Source: BM520 sp964474455
GTDB taxonomy: Bacteria; Bacteroidota; Bacteroidia; Bacteroidales; BM520
NCBI GenBank assembly: GCA_964474455.1
Contig: CAYYSU010000001.1
Coordinates: forward strand, 62,001-126,000
Direction of reading: 5' to 3'
DNA: 64,000 nucleotides
The position numbers and the translations under genes were made by a program. Each line of letters starts with the position of its first letter. The first letter of the stretch is position 1. Under the pieces are notes generated by a model. It was given only the letters and a program-made list of their open reading frames with translations, was not told the origin of the DNA and made no database searches. Positions 42,290 to 52,235 of the stretch are shown one piece after another.

Positions 42290-44713
42290 ATGAAAAATAA
42301 CGACCTCGACTTTTACAAGTTTGATGATGATATTGCTGATGAGACAGAACAGGAAGTGATTCCTTTGCTTACTCTTGACGACGAAGAGACAACACCACTT
42401 GAAATAGTTCCTGAGCAGTTACCAATTCTGCCTCTGAGAAATACGGTACTCTTTCCCGGTGTGGTAATTCCTATTACTGTGGGACGAGACAAATCAATAA
42501 AGCTCATAAAGGATGCTTTCGACTCTCCCGACAGGCACATCGGTGTTGTTGCGCAGAAGGATGTGGAAATAGATAGTCCATCATTTAACGACCTCAACAG
42601 GATAGGTACGGTAGCAAAAATACTGAAAATACTGAATATGCCCGATGGCAGCCAAACAGCAATTATTCAGGGCCGTACACGCCTTATGTTAAAGAAAGGG
42701 GTGATTGAAGATCCTTACATGATTGCTGAGGTGCTTCCCTTTGGCCCCGCAAAAGAGACCTCCGGAAGTAAGGACTTTTCCGCCACAATATCCACCATAA
42801 AGGATATGGCAATACAGGTGATTGAAAAATCCCCTAATGTGCCCAATGAAACGGCTTTCGCCATTAAAAATATCGATAGCCCTCCTTTTATTATTAACTT
42901 CATAGCTTCCAACCTGGATATAGAAGTATCCAAAAAGCAGGATCTGCTTGAAATTATGGAACTTAGTGAGCGGGCTACTGCCATTATGGAGCTTCTCAAT
43001 AAAGAACTTCAGGCTCTGGAAGTGAAAAACCAAATACAGTCGAAGGTAAAAAATGATCTCGATAAACAACAACGAGAATTTATTCTAAATCAACAACTTA
43101 AGACGATTCAGGAAGAGTTGGGTGAACTACCCGCACTTCAGGATGTTGACGAATTAAAAGATAAAGCTCGTAATAAAAAATGGAGTAAGGAGGTTAAGGA
43201 TGTATTTGATAAGGAGATGCGTAAACTGCAGCGCATGAATGCCGCAGCAGTGGAGTACTCTATCCAAAAAAATTATCTCGACGTTCTAGTGGAACTCCCT
43301 TGGAATGAGTACACCGCAGAGGATTTTGAACTTGCGGATGCTCAACGCATTCTGGATGAAGATCATTACGGACTGGAAAAGGTCAAGGAGAGGATAATTG
43401 AATACCTGGCAGTACTGAAGATCAAAGGTGATATGAAATCACCAATACTATGTCTGGTGGGTCCTCCAGGTGTTGGAAAAACTTCTCTGGGAAAATCTAT
43501 CGCTCGTGCCGTAGGTCGTAAGTATGTCAGAATGTCATTGGGCGGACTGCGCGACGAGGCGGAGATCCGGGGACATAGAAAGACATATATAGGTGCAATG
43601 CCAGGACGTATCGTGCAAAACCTGCGAAGAGTGAAATCCTCTAATCCGGTTTTTGTTCTCGATGAAGTGGATAAGGTATCTGGAGCTACTCTTAATGGTG
43701 ACCCGTCGGCAGCTCTACTGGAGGTACTGGATCCTGAGCAAAATAATACCTTCCACGATAACTTCCTGGAAATAGAATATGACCTCTCCAGAATTATGTT
43801 CGTGGCGACAGCTAATAGTTTGAATAATATTCATCCTGCACTGCGCGACCGTATGGAGATTATTGATATCTCAGGATATCTTATGGAGGAAAAAATTGAG
43901 ATCGCTAAGCGACACCTTATACCCAAGCAGCTGAAAGAACACGGAATTACTAAGAAAGATCTTACTATCTCAAAAGCTGTAATAGAAAAAATTATTCAGG
44001 ACTACACCCGTGAATCCGGAGTTCGTCTCCTTGATAAGCAGATTGCTACCGTTATCCGTAACAGGGTGAAGTTCATCGCTATGGGTCATAAATATAATAA
44101 AAGAGTGACTCTTGCCGATTTACAAGATATAATGGGCAAACCTCGCTTCCAGAAAGAGAAATCGCTAGATAAAAATGCCGTTGGTGTTGTTACTGGCTTG
44201 GCCTGGACACAGGTAGGAGGAGAGATACTCTTTGTGGAATCCTGCCTCAGTAAAGGATCCGGCGATCTTACTATGACAGGTAACCTGGGTGCTGTAATGA
44301 AAGAATCCGCTACACTAGCACATAAATATCTTAAAGCTCATGCCGCTGAAATGGGTGTTGATGAGGAGATAATAGATAGCAAAAATGTACATATTCATGT
44401 GCCCGAAGGAGCTACGCCCAAAGACGGCCCTTCAGCAGGTATCGCTATGTTTACAGCTATTGCTTCTGCTTTTCTGAATAAACCTGTGAAGCGATATGTT
44501 GCCATGACAGGTGAAATAACACTTCGTGGACAAGTACTGCCAGTGGGCGGTATTAAAGAGAAAATCCTCGCAGCAAAACGTGCCAATATCACTGAGATAA
44601 TCCTCTCTGAAGATAATAAAAAAGATATCGATGAAATCCGTGAATCTTATATAAAGGGAGTGACATTTCACTATATTAAAAAAATGGTAGAGCTAATAGA
44701 TTTAGCATTTTAA
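42290..44713 (+). CDS. lon: ATP-dependent protease La (Lon)
   Basis: This 807-residue cytoplasmic protease has an N-terminal substrate-binding LAN domain (about 45-240: LPILPLRNTVLFPGVVIPI), a coiled-coil linker and an AAA+ module with Walker A GPPGVGKTS near residue 390 and VFVLDEVDK. The C-terminal protease domain has the catalytic Ser715 in PKDGPSAG and the lysine near 758 in GGIKEKILAAKR. It degrades misfolded and regulatory proteins. The first ~40 residues are acidic, a common Bacteroidota extension. The upstream element shared with htpG suggests stress control. Confidence 0.98.
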   Translation: MKNNDLDFYKFDDDIADETEQEVIPLLTLDDEETTPLEIVPEQLPILPLRNTVLFPGVVIPITVGRDKSIKLIKDAFDSPDRHIGVVAQKDVEIDSPSFNDLNRIGTVAKILKILNMPDGSQTAIIQGRTRLMLKKGVIEDPYMIAEVLPFGPAKETSGSKDFSATISTIKDMAIQVIEKSPNVPNETAFAIKNIDSPPFIINFIASNLDIEVSKKQDLLEIMELSERATAIMELLNKELQALEVKNQIQSKVKNDLDKQQREFILNQQLKTIQEELGELPALQDVDELKDKARNKKWSKEVKDVFDKEMRKLQRMNAAAVEYSIQKNYLDVLVELPWNEYTAEDFELADAQRILDEDHYGLEKVKERIIEYLAVLKIKGDMKSPILCLVGPPGVGKTSLGKSIARAVGRKYVRMSLGGLRDEAEIRGHRKTYIGAMPGRIVQNLRRVKSSNPVFVLDEVDKVSGATLNGDPSAALLEVLDPEQNNTFHDNFLEIEYDLSRIMFVATANSLNNIHPALRDRMEIIDISGYLMEEKIEIAKRHLIPKQLKEHGITKKDLTISKAVIEKIIQDYTRESGVRLLDKQIATVIRNRVKFIAMGHKYNKRVTLADLQDIMGKPRFQKEKSLDKNAVGVVTGLAWTQVGGEILFVESCLSKGSGDLTMTGNLGAVMKESATLAHKYLKAHAAEMGVDEEIIDSKNVHIHVPEGATPKDGPSAGIAMFTAIASAFLNKPVKRYVAMTGEITLRGQVLPVGGIKEKILAAKRANITEIILSEDNKKDIDEIRESYIKGVTFHYIKKMVELIDLAF

Positions 44714-44870
44714 AAAACCTAAAACCCGGAGCTGATATTCATGCCTTATCACATCGCTTTTATATATTTGTAACTGTATAAATAGGTGCACTAATGCTAT
44801 CTTATGTAACACCCATAATAATTGTTATCAATGCATAATAGAACCATATCACTATCTGTTCTATTTATAT

Positions 44871-44878
44871 TATCTTTG
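44871..44878 (+). promoter_or_regulatory. -7 promoter box deciding the start of the S41-like gene
   Basis: TATCTTTG matches TAnnTTTG and lies 24 nt upstream of the ATG at 44903. It falls inside the longer open frame that starts at 44822 (TTG) or 44831 (ATG), so those upstream starts are unlikely. Confidence 0.55.
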
Positions 44879-44902
44879 GCTACTTTTATTAATTTTTTTT
44901 TT

Positions 44903-46438
44903 ATGAAACTTAACTTTTTTACTGTTGCAATAGTGCTTTCAATGGTGATGATAAAGCCATTTGTATCACAAGCACAGAATGATACTATTATTGAACCATT
45001 ATCAGAACAGAGTTTTGAGAAGGCTCAACTGCAGGAGGATTTGAATTATTTTGTTGGCGTTTTCCGATCAATTCACCCAAAACCATACTGGTACACCTCA
45101 TCAGAAGAGTTTGATACTACTTTAGTGGAATTTCGTGAACAACTGCCTGAAACATCTTCAATAACAGGCTTCTATAGTAGTCTTCTTCCATTTATTAATT
45201 CCATTGGTGATGAGAATACCAGGCTCTTCTTTCCTGAAATAGTTCTGAAAGAGTATATAGCCGCTGATGGTGCATTCTTCCCATTGAAAATTCAGATTAT
45301 TGATAATGAGGTGTTTGTAGATGAAAATCTCTTGCCAGGGAGTGAAATACCACAGGGTGCAAAGATTTCAGCAATAAATGGAATTGGGTCAAAAAAAATT
45401 CTTAAAAAATTGGATGAGCTTGTGCCGGGAGCTAAAGAATCGCTGAGGATGGCAGAAATAAAGAAAGAATTTAGTCAGATGCTTTGGGCGGCATATCAAT
45501 TTGATGCTCCTTTTGAAGTTAGTGTAAAGTTGCCGGGAGAAGGTATCGTAAATACATATAATATCGACGGCGTAAGTGCTGAAAAATTGGATATTACGGT
45601 GGGAAGCGAACAACGAAAGCATAAAAATGACTTTGAATACGACATTCAGAAAGAAAGAAATTTTGCTACCGTTACCGTGAGCGATTATGTGTTGCACCAG
45701 GATCTGAAAAAATTTCTGGCCAGTGCATTCTCTGATATTAAATCCTATAAAATTGATAATGTAATTGTTGATGTAAGAAATCTCGATGTCAATGATGCTG
45801 GCCTGGCAGATGCAATTCTTAAATATGTTACGAAAACTCCTTATCGTCATTATGCCGCTATTGAGGGTAAATCAAGCCCCATTACTAAAAAGTTTTACAA
45901 GGATGTTTATAAAGCTGAGATGAAAGCTGAAAAGAAGGTTGTAAGGGATAAAAAAGCGATTAAGAAAACATATAAATTGATTAATAAGGGGTTGGATTAT
46001 GCCAATATATTCTACGCGCCGGAAGTAAAAAAACCTTTTGGTGGTGGTACTTCACTCGATGGTGAGTTCTATCTGCTGGTTAACGAAGGATCCAAGAACA
46101 GCGCTACAGTGTTGGCTGCTATAGTTCAGGATCATAAGTTAGGATTGGTGATAGGGAAAGAGACTGGATCCAGAGCAAGCCGTTTTAAGCAGATATATTA
46201 CTTTAATTTGCCAAATACCGGATTGGGATGCTGTGTGCCTCATCGTTACTATCTGCGCCCTTCATCGTTCGACTCCGGATTTGGCGTGCTACCCGACTAC
46301 ACTGTGGAGCAGAATTCTGATGACCTGGGAGAAGGAAAAGATACAGCCATTGAATTCGCCGCAGAACTGTTTAAAAAACGTGAAGGATTTAGAGAAAAAA
46401 GAAAGGCATACGAAAACCGTATTAAACGTAACAAATAG
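44903..46438 (+). CDS. S41-like (C-terminal processing) peptidase family protein
   Basis: From ATG at 44903 this is a 511-residue exported protein with a signal peptide (cleavage near SQAQN). The N-terminal region (LNYFVGVFRSIHPKPYWYTS) is the helical cap common in Bacteroidota S41 peptidases. A degenerate PDZ-like segment (GAKISAINGIGSKKI) lies near residue 155. The C-terminal core has LLVNEGSKNSATVLAAIV near 415 and GLVIGKETGSRASRF. The serine of NSAT is at the catalytic position, but the usual glutamate two to three residues later is not seen, so activity is uncertain. Confidence 0.75.
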   Translation: MKLNFFTVAIVLSMVMIKPFVSQAQNDTIIEPLSEQSFEKAQLQEDLNYFVGVFRSIHPKPYWYTSSEEFDTTLVEFREQLPETSSITGFYSSLLPFINSIGDENTRLFFPEIVLKEYIAADGAFFPLKIQIIDNEVFVDENLLPGSEIPQGAKISAINGIGSKKILKKLDELVPGAKESLRMAEIKKEFSQMLWAAYQFDAPFEVSVKLPGEGIVNTYNIDGVSAEKLDITVGSEQRKHKNDFEYDIQKERNFATVTVSDYVLHQDLKKFLASAFSDIKSYKIDNVIVDVRNLDVNDAGLADAILKYVTKTPYRHYAAIEGKSSPITKKFYKDVYKAEMKAEKKVVRDKKAIKKTYKLINKGLDYANIFYAPEVKKPFGGGTSLDGEFYLLVNEGSKNSATVLAAIVQDHKLGLVIGKETGSRASRFKQIYYFNLPNTGLGCCVPHRYYLRPSSFDSGFGVLPDYTVEQNSDDLGEGKDTAIEFAAELFKKREGFREKRKAYENRIKRNK

Positions 46439-46525
46439 TAGCATTAGCCTTTATTAAGATACTGTTATATTTCTGCTTTTCATTTCAATTGTAATAGCGT
46501 ATCTTTATCACCTAAATCAGGCGCT

Positions 46526-47086
46526 GTGAGTAATTTTAGCAATTTTAAAATATCAATAGCCAAACGAAGGCTAAAGAAAGATGCGAAGAGACTGAATAGA
46601 ACCAGGAAATTCGTGAATTTTAATGATGCTGTAAAAATTGGTATCCTTTATCACCTCGATAGTGAAGAAACATATCGTGATATCGCTGGATACGTGTCAT
46701 CACTGCAAAATAAAAAGAAGAGAGTTAAAATTATCGGTCTCTTTAATGGCGACCTGCAACCACTATATTACATCCCGAAGCTTAGTTTCGACCTTTTAAT
46801 GTCGAAAGATTTGAATTGGTACGGAAAACCAAAAGCCGAATTTGTGAGTTCTTTTCTTGCAGAACAGTTTGATGTACTCTTTTACTTCTCCAATGGAAAT
46901 ACTATACCCCTTGATTATATCTTTACTCTCTCTAATGCAAAACTCAAAGTGAGTAACGGTCATGAAGATATTATTGATAATAGTGATTTTATTATTGATG
47001 TAGATGAAGATGATGGTAATAGCCAATTCCTTAACACTGCCATTCATTATTTGTCTGTAATAAATAAAAATGATGATGAAAAATAA
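46526..47086 (+). CDS. DUF6913-like protein of unknown function
   Basis: The start is GTG at 46526 and the product has 186 residues. It is basic at the N-terminus (KRRLKKDAKRLNRTRK) and then alternates strands and helices: AVKIGILYHLDSEETYRD near 37, DVLFYFSNGNTIPLDYIF near 113, and an acidic stretch near 155. It resembles the Bacteroidota family DUF6913, recognised only by general pattern and by its place directly upstream of dapA. Its stop overlaps the dapA start by 11 nt, so the two are coupled. Function unknown. Confidence 0.7.
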   Translation: MSNFSNFKISIAKRRLKKDAKRLNRTRKFVNFNDAVKIGILYHLDSEETYRDIAGYVSSLQNKKKRVKIIGLFNGDLQPLYYIPKLSFDLLMSKDLNWYGKPKAEFVSSFLAEQFDVLFYFSNGNTIPLDYIFTLSNAKLKVSNGHEDIIDNSDFIIDVDEDDGNSQFLNTAIHYLSVINKNDDEK

Positions 47087-47966
47087 GATAACCGGCACCG
47101 GAACTGCACTGGTGACACCGTTTAACCCACACGGAGATGTTGACTTCCCAGCTCTGGAAAAACTAATAGACTACCAAACTCATAATGGAGTGGATTTTCT
47201 GGTGGCCCTGGGCACTACCGGTGAAACAGTTACTCTTACCGATTCAGAACAGAAAAGAATTATAGATGTTTTTAAAAATAAGAAAAACGGATTATCTCTT
47301 GTTGTAGGAATGGGTGGCAATAGCACTGTTGCTGTTTGTGAACAGATAAAAAACACCGATTTCAATGGTATTGACGCCATACTCTCTGTTGTTCCATATT
47401 ATAATAAGCCTTCCCAGGAAGGAATATTTCTGCATTTTTCAGCTATTGCTGCTGTGAGCCCGGTGCCTGTTATTATTTATAATGTACCCGGAAGAACAGG
47501 AAAAAATATGACCGCTGATACAACCCTGCGACTTGCAGAAGAATATGATAATATTATTGCAGTAAAAGAAGCTTCCGGAGATATGGAACAGGTAATGGAT
47601 ATCCTCAATAGAAAACCGGAAGATTTTGTTCTCCTCTCGGGTGATGATGCGCTTACCTTCGCAATGTTAGGCCTGGGAGCAGAAGGAGTGATATCTGTAG
47701 TGTCTAATGCTTATCCGGCACACTTTGCATCAATGGTATTACATGCCCGGGGCGGAAATTGCGATAAGGCTCTTGAGATCCATAATGCACTGCTGCCATT
47801 TATCTCAATGATATTTGAAGAGGGTAGCCCCTCCGGTGTTAAAGAGGCTCTTAAATACATGAATGTCTGTGGCTCTGATGTTCGTCTGCCTCTGGCACCT
47901 GTATCAGAAAAATTGAAACAAAGAATCGTCGCTTTTGCCAACCAATATTCAACGAAAGCTATATAA
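47076..47966 (+). CDS. dapA: 4-hydroxy-tetrahydrodipicolinate synthase
   Basis: This 296-residue TIM-barrel enzyme condenses pyruvate with aspartate semialdehyde in lysine and diaminopimelate synthesis. GTGTALVTPFN opens the barrel, GTTGETVTL holds the substrate loop, VIIYNVPGRTG carries the catalytic tyrosine and AVKEASGD places the Schiff-base lysine at Lys164. Three ATG codons in a row (47070, 47073, 47076) are possible starts; I chose the last because it gives the usual N-terminus. The gene overlaps the DUF6913-like gene by 11 nt. The M14 carboxypeptidase gene follows 10 nt later. Confidence 0.97.
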   Translation: MKNKITGTGTALVTPFNPHGDVDFPALEKLIDYQTHNGVDFLVALGTTGETVTLTDSEQKRIIDVFKNKKNGLSLVVGMGGNSTVAVCEQIKNTDFNGIDAILSVVPYYNKPSQEGIFLHFSAIAAVSPVPVIIYNVPGRTGKNMTADTTLRLAEEYDNIIAVKEASGDMEQVMDILNRKPEDFVLLSGDDALTFAMLGLGAEGVISVVSNAYPAHFASMVLHARGGNCDKALEIHNALLPFISMIFEEGSPSGVKEALKYMNVCGSDVRLPLAPVSEKLKQRIVAFANQYSTKAI

Positions 47967-47976
47967 TTGATCAATT

Positions 47977-50280
47977 ATGAAAAAAATTGTTATACTGTTC
48001 ACACTGTTGCTCTCATGTGTACCTATGTTTGCCCAAAATGATAATATTGAACAGATTTTTGAAGATAAAAAAGAGATCTGTTTTTATTTCTACCTTCAAC
48101 AGGATCTGGATCTTGATAAATTGTCCAATATCATATCTATTGATCAGCTCAGCCATGATCGCGTATTTGCGTATGCAAGTAAGACCGAATTTAAAAGATT
48201 TATGGAACTGGACATACCTTATTATCTGAGCTTATCGCCTTCTCAACTGGCAACAGGTATTGTGATGAAGGATAAAGTTGATCTCGATAGACTTGTGGTA
48301 TGGGATTTCTATCCTACATATGAGGAGTATATCAACATCATGAATGATTTCTCCACTACTTATCCTGAGCTGTGTGAAATAGTTGAGATTGGCGAATCTA
48401 CCGAAGGAAGGAAAATACTTGCCGCTCACATAAATAACGATCTATCTCAGGTTGGCGAACCGGAGTTTTTATACACCGCTACTATGCATGGTGATGAAAC
48501 TGCTGGATATATCATGATGATAGCTCTTATCGATGAACTGCTTAGTAAATATGGAACTGATGATCAGATAACAAACCTCGTGGATAATCTGGATATCTAT
48601 ATTAATCCCAATGCAAACCCCGATGGAACCTATGCCGGCGGAAATAGCACTGTGCAGGGTGCTACACGTTATAATGCAAATAGTGTTGATCTGAATCGTA
48701 ACTATCCTGATCCTGAGGATGGTCCACACCCCGATGGTAATGAATGGCAGGCTGAAACTCTGGCTTTTATGGATTTTGCAGAAAACCATGATTTTGTAAT
48801 GTCTGCCAACTTTCATGGCGGAGCAGAGGTCGTAAATTATCCCTTCGATACATGGTCAGACTTGCATGCTGATGACCTATGGTATCAGATGATTTGTCAC
48901 GAATATGCCGACACATGCCAGGAGTATAGCCCGACAGGATATTTGTCTGGATTTAATGACGGTATTACCAATGGATATGAATGGTACTCGATAAATGGAT
49001 GCCGTCAGGATTATATGAACTACTTCCAGCATTGCCGTGAGGTGACAATCGAAGTCTCTAACACAAAACTTATCCCGGCAAGCCAGCTTAACGACCACTG
49101 GGAATACAATCGTAGATCCCTGTTGAATTATATGACTCAAAGCCTCTACGGTATTAAGGGTACTGTTACTGATATGAATACCGGTGAACCCTTAGAAGCT
49201 ACAGTGTACATTAATGATCACGATGTCCGTGAATCTCAGGTTGAATCACATGCTCTATCTGGTAACTATTACCGACCACTTAAGGCAGGAATATATGATT
49301 TTACTTTCCAGGCTCCGGGTTATTTACCATTAGTGGTAAATGATGTAGAAGTATTCGACTACGATGTTGTGGTAGTGGATGCTGTAATGGATGCCGGTAC
49401 TTTAGCAGCTGAATTTATTGCCGATAGAACAGTAGTCGCAGCAGGTGGTGAAGTGAATTTCTCAGACCTTTCGTTTGGAAATCCAATAGCATGGGAATGG
49501 ATTTTTGAAAATGGCTCTCCTGAAGTATCCGACGATCAAAATCCTGTCGTTACGTGGAGTGATGAAGGTATGTTTGATGTTTCTCTTACCGTATATGATG
49601 GCGAAGGAAATAGCCATGTAGTTACTAAAGAAGACTATATCAGTGTTTCCCTGGAATATTTGATGAGCAATCAAACCGTTACAACATGTGGCGGTATATT
49701 TTATGATTCCGGAAATGCAGATAGCAATTACGGTAATAATGAAGATTATACCATGACGTTCCTTCCTGGTGAAGATAATCATGCCATCAAGTGTGAGTTC
49801 TTATCCTTTGATGTAGAATATCATGCTAATTGTAATTATGACTATCTGGAGATTTATAATGGTGACGATGCTGCAGCTCCTCTGATAGGAAAATACTGTG
49901 GTTCTGAATCACCGGGGGTTGTGATTGCAGATAATGAATCAGGTGCGCTGACATTCGTTTTCCACTCTGACTATTCTTCCTCAGGAAGCGGTTGGGAAGC
50001 TGCCATATCATGTAAGAATACTGTTGGTGTGCAGGATGATTTTGTTGAATCTTTCATAATTTATCCTAACCCTATTGAAAAAGGTAATCTTTCTATTGAA
50101 AATAATGATGTGATTGATGTTGTGATGGTGAATGATCTCACAGGAAGAAACCTCATAGCAATTAATGCTTCTGTTTCTAAGGTAATACTGAATATCTCTG
50201 ATCTTGAGGCAGGAATTTATCTGGTTACTATTATCGACTCTACTGGTACGACCTTCGTTGAGAAGATAATCGTTAAATAA
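47977..50280 (+). CDS. Secreted M14 zinc carboxypeptidase with PKD, CUB and type IX sorting domains
   Basis: This 767-residue protein has a signal peptide (cleavage near MFAQN), an N-terminal propeptide and an M14 catalytic domain. Zinc ligands are His171 and Glu174 in TMHGDETAGY and His280 in NFHGGAEVV; the catalytic glutamate is Glu359 in VTIEVSN. NANPDGT and DLNRNYPDP support the assignment. A carboxypeptidase regulatory-like domain (about 390-470), a PKD domain (about 475-560) and a CUB domain with paired cysteines (about 565-685) follow. The C-terminal sorting domain begins FIIYPNPIEKGN. It removes C-terminal residues from proteins outside the cell. Confidence 0.93.
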   Translation: MKKIVILFTLLLSCVPMFAQNDNIEQIFEDKKEICFYFYLQQDLDLDKLSNIISIDQLSHDRVFAYASKTEFKRFMELDIPYYLSLSPSQLATGIVMKDKVDLDRLVVWDFYPTYEEYINIMNDFSTTYPELCEIVEIGESTEGRKILAAHINNDLSQVGEPEFLYTATMHGDETAGYIMMIALIDELLSKYGTDDQITNLVDNLDIYINPNANPDGTYAGGNSTVQGATRYNANSVDLNRNYPDPEDGPHPDGNEWQAETLAFMDFAENHDFVMSANFHGGAEVVNYPFDTWSDLHADDLWYQMICHEYADTCQEYSPTGYLSGFNDGITNGYEWYSINGCRQDYMNYFQHCREVTIEVSNTKLIPASQLNDHWEYNRRSLLNYMTQSLYGIKGTVTDMNTGEPLEATVYINDHDVRESQVESHALSGNYYRPLKAGIYDFTFQAPGYLPLVVNDVEVFDYDVVVVDAVMDAGTLAAEFIADRTVVAAGGEVNFSDLSFGNPIAWEWIFENGSPEVSDDQNPVVTWSDEGMFDVSLTVYDGEGNSHVVTKEDYISVSLEYLMSNQTVTTCGGIFYDSGNADSNYGNNEDYTMTFLPGEDNHAIKCEFLSFDVEYHANCNYDYLEIYNGDDAAAPLIGKYCGSESPGVVIADNESGALTFVFHSDYSSSGSGWEAAISCKNTVGVQDDFVESFIIYPNPIEKGNLSIENNDVIDVVMVNDLTGRNLIAINASVSKVILNISDLEAGIYLVTIIDSTGTTFVEKIIVK

Positions 50281-50321
50281 AAATATCACGAAATAATGCC
50301 TGGGGGCCGAAGTTAATGTGA

Positions 50322-50999
50322 TTAATCATCCAATAGCTCCGGCCTTCTTTCTTTTGTGCGTTGGATAGATTGTTCCAATCTCCACTCTTCTATCTTTTTG
50401 TCATTTCCGCTGAGTAAAATTTCCGGCACCTGCATGCCTTCATACTCAGCCGGACGGGTATATACCGGAGGAGAAAGAAGTCCGTTCTGAAAAGAGTCGG
50501 AGAGGGCAGAGGTCTCGTCGCTTAAAACACCGGGAATTAAACGTATCACACTGTCAACGATTACCATTGCAGCTAGCTCTCCGCCTGTTAGCACATAATC
50601 CCCAATGGATAACTCCAACGTGATATACTTCTGTCGAAGACGCTCGTCAACACCTTTATAATGACCGCAAAGGATAATGATATTCTCCACAGTGCTGAGG
50701 CGGTTTGCCCTGGGCTGCTCTAGCCGCTCCCCATCAGGAGTGGTGTATATTACCTCATCATACTCCCTTTCCAACATCAACTTGTCGATGCAATCGGCAA
50801 CAGGCTGTATCATCATCACCATCCCGGCACCGGGACCATAAGCATAATCATCAACTCGCTTATGCTTGTTGGTAGAATAATCCCGAATATTATGAATGTG
50901 AATTTCAGCAATGTTTTTCTCAACAGCCCTTTTTATCATGCTCTCGCTAAAAGGCCCATGAAACATATCAGGAAATAGTGTTAATATATCTATACGCAT
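50322..50999 (-). CDS. trmD: tRNA (guanine37-N1)-methyltransferase
   Basis: From ATG at 50999 this 225-residue SPOUT-class enzyme methylates G37 of tRNA. MRIDILTLFPDMF is the standard N-terminus. LCGHYKGVDERL and IGDYVLTGGELAAMV form the trefoil-knot SAM site. The frame extends 22 codons upstream, but that extension lacks similarity and contains the promoter box. Length is slightly short of the E. coli enzyme (255). It is divergent from mnmA, another tRNA-modification gene. Confidence 0.96.
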   Translation of the reverse strand: MRIDILTLFPDMFHGPFSESMIKRAVEKNIAEIHIHNIRDYSTNKHKRVDDYAYGPGAGMVMMIQPVADCIDKLMLEREYDEVIYTTPDGERLEQPRANRLSTVENIIILCGHYKGVDERLRQKYITLELSIGDYVLTGGELAAMVIVDSVIRLIPGVLSDETSALSDSFQNGLLSPPVYTRPAEYEGMQVPEILLSGNDKKIEEWRLEQSIQRTKERRPELLDD

Positions 51000-51017
51000 G
51001 GTGTTTTCTTTTCGCTG

Positions 51018-51025
51018 CAAAAATA
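51018..51025 (-). promoter_or_regulatory. -7 promoter box for trmD
   Basis: The minus strand reads TATTTTTG (TAnnTTTG), 18 nt before the trmD ATG at 50999. It supports that start over the upstream one. No clear TTG lies at -33. Confidence 0.5.
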
Positions 51026-51071
51026 CAAAATCATTCATTACATATTTATATATCATATCCGCCATGTTTTC

Positions 51072-51079
51072 TATTTTTG
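51072..51079 (+). promoter_or_regulatory. -7 promoter box for mnmA
   Basis: TATTTTTG (TAnnTTTG) lies 15 nt upstream of the mnmA ATG at 51095. It forms a divergent pair with the trmD box 46 nt away; no -33 TTG is obvious. Confidence 0.5.
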
Positions 51080-51094
51080 TAAAAATATTTTATA

Positions 51095-52186
51095 ATGAAA
51101 AAGAAAAAGGTACTTGTGGCCATGAGTGGTGGATTGGATAGTTCTGTAGTTTGTATTTTATTACAAAAGCAGGGCTATGAAGTGCTTGGAGTAACATTGA
51201 AGATATATGATCCTGATGATCTTCCTGGCTATATGGATAAAAATAGTATTGGTGGTGATAAAGAGATAGAAGATTCTCGTGAAGTTGCTGAAAAATTAGG
51301 TGTTCAACACCATACTGTGGATGTAAGGGAGGAGTTTTCAAACTCAGTGATAGATAATTTTATTGATGAGTATATGAAGGGAAGGACACCAAATCCTTGT
51401 ACCCTTTGCAATAAAACGATTAAGTGGAGTGCTGTATTGAAAAAAGCTAATGAACTGGGATGTAAATATATTGCCACAGGTCACTACTCGCATATTATAA
51501 AGGATAATGAAAGATATTTTGTTAGAAAAGGTGATGATCCGTTGAAGGAGCAATCCTATATGTTGTGGCAACTGAATCAAGAGGAATTAAGCCGTACACT
51601 TTTCCCTCTGGGTGAGATGACTAAAATGGAGGCGAGGAAGTTGGCATATGAATTCGGCCTCAACACAGTAGCTCAAAAAAATGAAAGCTTCGATATATGT
51701 TTTGTACACGATAAGGATTATCGATTATACTTAAAAAGAAAAGTTGAGGGCATCGACGACAAGTATAAAAACGGAAATTTTATTAATAATGAAGGAAAAC
51801 TCCTGGGGCATCACGACGGGTATATGTTCTTTACCATAGGACAAAGAAAAGGCTTGCCAGCTATGGGTTATAGAGCCTATGTAAATGAAATACGCCCTGA
51901 AACAAATGAAATCGTTATCGGTGAAGAAGATGAATTATATAAATCGATAGTTTATATTGATAATATAAAATCAATGAAGTACTCCTCTATCCCTGAAGGC
52001 GAAATAATAAATGTTAAACTAAGGTATCACCATGATGGAGATACAGCACTATTTAAATACTCAGGTGAAAATAGTGGAATTCTGACCTTTGAAAACCCTG
52101 TAATGTCACCAACACCAGGACAATCCGCTGTGTTATATGAAAATGATGATCTGCTGGGTGGTGGTCTGATTGCTTCGGTATATTAA
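51095..52186 (+). CDS. mnmA: tRNA-specific 2-thiouridylase MnmA
   Basis: This 363-residue enzyme inserts sulfur at U34 of tRNAs for Lys, Glu and Gln. The PP-loop is SGGLDSSVV at residue 9. The catalytic cysteines lie in TPNPCTLCNKTIKW near residue 103 and in SFDICFV near 200. GHYSHI and a C-terminal beta-barrel (NPVMSPTPGQSAVLYEND) complete the family pattern. Length matches the family. The subtilisin gene follows on the same strand after about 50 nt. Confidence 0.96.
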   Translation: MKKKKVLVAMSGGLDSSVVCILLQKQGYEVLGVTLKIYDPDDLPGYMDKNSIGGDKEIEDSREVAEKLGVQHHTVDVREEFSNSVIDNFIDEYMKGRTPNPCTLCNKTIKWSAVLKKANELGCKYIATGHYSHIIKDNERYFVRKGDDPLKEQSYMLWQLNQEELSRTLFPLGEMTKMEARKLAYEFGLNTVAQKNESFDICFVHDKDYRLYLKRKVEGIDDKYKNGNFINNEGKLLGHHDGYMFFTIGQRKGLPAMGYRAYVNEIRPETNEIVIGEEDELYKSIVYIDNIKSMKYSSIPEGEIINVKLRYHHDGDTALFKYSGENSGILTFENPVMSPTPGQSAVLYENDDLLGGGLIASVY

Positions 52187-52235
52187 TAATATGAACTCTG
52201 TTGCCGGTAGTCTGTTTTATATAAAATACAATCAA

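Noticed and set aside
44822..44902. Upstream starts of the S41-like gene
   Set aside because: The TATCTTTG promoter box lies within the extension, and a normal signal peptide begins at 44903.
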